A stretch of DNA of 24,839 bases. It comes from Caldithrix sp. Lineage in GTDB: Bacteria > KSB1 > UBA2214 > DYKH01. Numbering within the stretch: the first letter of the stretch is position 1; each line of letters starts with the position of its first letter. The stretch spans positions 1 to 24,839 of the forward strand of contig DYKH01000077.1 of assembly GCA_020722685.1 (NCBI GenBank). Direction: 5' to 3'. Under the pieces are notes generated by a model, which ran no database searches, had not been told where the DNA came from, and saw only the letters and a program-made list of their open reading frames with translations. A program made the translations under genes and the position numbers. Below, one piece after another: positions 22,693 to 24,839 of this stretch.

Positions 22693-23589
22693 CTATCCTT
22701 CTCGCGCTCTTTCTCCTGCTCGTTCTCGTGCTGTTGCTCGTTCTCGCGCTCCAGCTCTTGATTCTTTCCAGTCGCCTGACGATGCAGCCACTGTGAGGAA
22801 CGAATCCATATCGACAAGGTTGAGCATCTTTTTTACAAGCGACCGAAAGCTCTTCTTCCCATCCTTGGCATAGCTGAGAGGGCTCTTTTCCGCGATGGAA
22901 AGACCTGCTTCAACCAGCATCTTTGCCAGCGTTCGCGCCGTGAAAAACGAGCAATGATAGCGCGGATGGTTACCACCCACCCAGCGATGACCGACGGGCG
23001 AGAGCAGGAATTTCAGGCTGTGCAGGTTGGGCACCTCGATGACCAGAATCCCTTCCGGCGAAAGGCATTTCCCCAGCTTTCTAAGGATCAGCAGCGGCTC
23101 GCGAAAATGCTCTAAAACGTGCCAGAGGGTGATGATGTCGTAAGGCTTACTTCCATCCAAGGCTCCCGGTACTTGCAGATCCGCCATCCGAACCGCGAGC
23201 CCGAATTGGGCCTGCGCATACTTGGCAGCCATCGCCGAAATCTCGATTCCCTCAACTTCGTAACCATAGCTTCGGGCATGCTGCAAAAAGTAGCCGCGAC
23301 CACAACCCATATCCAGCAACCTGCCGCTTGGCTTTATGCTTTTCAGCCACCCCAGTCGCTGCCGATTAATGTGCCAAAGCCGGCGCAACTGCAGGTCGGG
23401 ACTGTCCGCTGCATACTCTCCAATCGGCACTTGTTGAAAGTAGTCATCGTAGGATTCGGGGGCTTGCCCGCTCTCCGCCGGATTGAGCAGGTAGACAAAT
23501 CCGCAGTTCTGGCATTTGACCAGACGAAAACCATCGACCAAAGACCATAGTTCGTATTTACTGCTTTGGCAAAGCGAGCAAGAACGCAT
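22693..23589 (-). CDS. SAM-dependent methyltransferase with N-terminal zinc ribbon
   Basis: About 298 residues from the ATG at 23589. The ORF runs 49 codons further up, but that part would place a hydrophobic helix before the zinc ribbon and has no ribosome-binding site. An N-terminal CSLC...CQNC pair is the zinc ribbon seen in many sugar- or lipid-modifying methyltransferases. The class I fold follows: GRLLDMGCGRGYFL (SAM motif I), VEGIEIS, then LWHVLEHFREPLLIL and ILVIEVPNLHS. The HPRYHCSFFTARTLAKML segment is also typical. The last ~22 residues (RAGARERATARERAGERARE) are low-complexity and encoded by a hexamer tract, so the native end is probably near SSGDW. It may modify a surface polysaccharide; substrate unknown. 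Confidence 0.85.
   Translation of the reverse strand: MRSCSLCQSSKYELWSLVDGFRLVKCQNCGFVYLLNPAESGQAPESYDDYFQQVPIGEYAADSPDLQLRRLWHINRQRLGWLKSIKPSGRLLDMGCGRGYFLQHARSYGYEVEGIEISAMAAKYAQAQFGLAVRMADLQVPGALDGSKPYDIITLWHVLEHFREPLLILRKLGKCLSPEGILVIEVPNLHSLKFLLSPVGHRWVGGNHPRYHCSFFTARTLAKMLVEAGLSIAEKSPLSYAKDGKKSFRSLVKKMLNLVDMDSFLTVAASSGDWKESRAGARERATARERAGERAREG
22697..22765 (-). repeat. Degenerate GAGAAC/GAGCAG tract, copy 3
   Basis: On the minus strand units such as GAGCGCGAGAACGAGCA, ACAGCACGAGAACGAGCA and GGAGAAAGAGCGC follow each other. It forms the 3' end of the methyltransferase gene and lies ~70 bases upstream of the DUF5009 start. Confidence 0.6.
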
Positions 23590-23889
23590 TTCAATCAGTT
23601 GACTTGATAAAGGAGACGATTGCTCTTCCTTTGTAGAATCAGCAAGTGCACGATGACGGCAATTGAACAAGCAAATACCAAAAACGAACATTACAGAGCA
23701 AAATGCAGAAATATTGGCGGCTACGGAACCCAGCAATTAGGTGATGCGGCCGCCTCTGGAACCGGCTCTTATCCTTGTCAGGCAGTCAGCCAAAAACATT
23801 TTGGATTTTGATCGGTGATTCTGCTTTTTACTCTTTGATTTTTGATGTCGCCGCATGGCTTTCCGGTGCGCAGAACTGGCACAAAAACG
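23590..23889. other. Intergenic region without a supported gene
   Basis: It holds an unsupported upstream extension of the methyltransferase frame and a T-rich stretch (23812-23848). No promoter, RNA or repeat was recognised. Confidence 0.4.
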
Positions 23890-24465
23890 CTACCAGGGAA
23901 ATTCGGTAAATGCTTCGTACATCGCGCGAATGTTTTCCAACGGCACGTCTTCGCTGATCTCGCCGCAAGCGATGATGCCGCCATTCGGCGTGCCCAGATA
24001 ATGAAACAGGTCGCAGATGAATTCCTTGACCTCTGCCGGCGAAACGAACGGCAAAACATTCTGCCGGTCGATGTCGGTGCGGAAGCATATCTTACCCGCA
24101 TACTCTTTTAGTTGGTTCAAATCCATGACCGATGACTGACAATTCAGTACATCTACCTCCAGCTCAAGGAGATCCGGCATGATGCTGGTGATGTTGCCGT
24201 CACTGTGCTACCAAACATCCAAACCGCGGTCTTTGACTTTTTTGAACATGGTGGCATAGACGGGTTTGAAAAACCTGCACTAAAGCTGCGGGTCTATCAA
24301 CAAGTTGGTTTGCGATCCCCAATCGTCGGCAAAATGCAAGCCTTGATAATCCAGCTTGAGCCACTCATCAATCCAGCGGAGATTGAAGGCCAGCAGATCA
24401 TCCCGCAGCTTGTAAGCTCGGGGATCAAGGATGCAGGAAATAATTGGAGACACTCGGACCAAAGA
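23890..24465 (-). pseudogene. Truncated uroporphyrinogen-decarboxylase-family pseudogene
   Basis: A single frame of ~190 codons matches the C-terminal half of the URO-D/methyltransferase family: FNLRWIDEWLKLDYQGLHFA, DDWGSQTNLLIDPQL, RFFKPVYATMFKKVKDRGLD, HSDGNITSIMPDLLEL, DVLNCQSSVMDLNQLKEYAG, RTDIDRQNVLPF and MYEAFTEFPW. Two in-frame TAG codons break it, at 24282-24280 (after PQL) and 24210-24208 (between DVW and HSDGN). The N-terminal half, with the substrate-binding start, is missing; the homology ends close to where ~300-bp repeat copy 3 begins. Intact relatives in such genomes include corrinoid methyltransferases and haem-pathway enzymes; which one this was cannot be told. Confidence 0.83.
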
Positions 24466-24479
24466 CCGTAATCAATCAC

Positions 24480-24785
24480 CGGGTAGCGACCATAAGAGCA
24501 AGTTTCTCACGCGGGGAACGCCCTGCTCGCAGTGCTTTTTCTCTGCGCTTGCTGCGGGTGATAGGTGTCCTCCGGCCAGTCTTTAGGATTTGAACGGCGA
24601 CCGTGCACTGGAAGATGTGCACAAGGTTGTTTTTATCTGGCGCACGCTAGCCTCGGAGGTTCTCCGCGATCATTGCGGGCCTTGCGCGAGGTTGTTTTTT
24701 TCTTCCGTCGCCCGTTGCCGCGGCGAGCCTACCAATAAAGGCAGCGAGCTTGGCTTGGGAATCTTAACCTTGTGATCCCTTACCC
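24480..24785 (+). repeat. ~300-bp dispersed repeat, copy 3
   Basis: Landmarks CTCACGC (24506), GGAGGTT (24655) and GCGAGCTTGGCTTG (24744-24757) lie 149 and 238 bases apart from the first, as in copies 1 and 2. A TAA stops the frame open in copy 2. It abuts the truncated URO-D pseudogene. The remaining bases to the window end show nothing recognisable. Confidence 0.85.
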
Positions 24786-24839
24786 TTACTGTAGATTGGC
24801 AAAATCGAAAATTTAAGCCGTAGGAGATGTCTCCAGACA

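Noticed and set aside
24208..24282. Amber codon recoding (for example pyrrolysine) in the URO-D-family frame
   Set aside because: The gene is also truncated at its 5' end, the ambers fall at two different ordinary positions, and TAG is used as a normal stop by nearby genes such as nth and tnpA.
1..24839. tRNA or rRNA genes
   Set aside because: No T-loop-type GGTTCRANTCC with a matching acceptor stem and no rRNA landmarks were found by eye.

Overview
The window looks like a piece of chromosome from an uncultured bacterium of the Calditrichota/KSB1 (FCB-related) type. This is inferred from a large secreted protein with a C-terminal YPNPFNP sorting domain, a short archaeal/eukaryotic-type prolyl-tRNA synthetase, many dispersed hairpin repeats, and a mix of housekeeping and sigma-54 signalling genes. 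No rRNA, tRNA or intact CRISPR array was seen.

Layout. Positions 1-1030 hold a decayed IS66-family element on the minus strand: tnpA is intact, and tnpB is fused to the end of tnpC by an internal deletion. It abuts a short exported protein (1036-1311) that it probably truncated, followed by a beta-barrel-like outer-membrane protein (1354-2016). After an AT-rich gap with a good minus-strand promoter come a 30-residue membrane peptide (2857-2949) and a large surface protein (3201-5414). A likely small RNA gene lies at 5946-6041. Positions 6062-11636 form a minus-strand signalling block: a receiver-only response regulator behind a sigma-54-like promoter, an NtrC-type activator, a PAS histidine kinase overlapping it, and a second three-PAS histidine kinase.

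From 12151 to 14089 the plus strand carries a pyruvate-kinase C-terminal-domain protein, ylxR, ylxQ and endonuclease III. Positions 14095-15625 are a gene-poor graveyard. It holds two inverted copies of a ~300-bp repeat, a miniature element inserted in a frameshifted cas2 remnant, and a highly structured non-coding segment ending in an intrinsic terminator. Then come a sodium/solute symporter (minus), a Cys-rich protein, proS, a zinc-ribbon protein and era (plus), a DUF5009/NagX-type membrane acyltransferase and a methyltransferase (minus). The window ends with a truncated uroporphyrinogen-decarboxylase-family pseudogene abutting a third copy of the ~300-bp repeat.

The most interesting items are the structured RNA at 14761-15208 (a 12-bp long-range helix, tetraloop hairpins and two mutually exclusive stems upstream of a small ORF), the small RNA at 5946-6041, and the three-copy ~300-bp repeat whose internal landmarks keep almost constant spacing. 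Three gene starts are also preceded by similar purine-rich GAGCAR/GAGAAC tracts.
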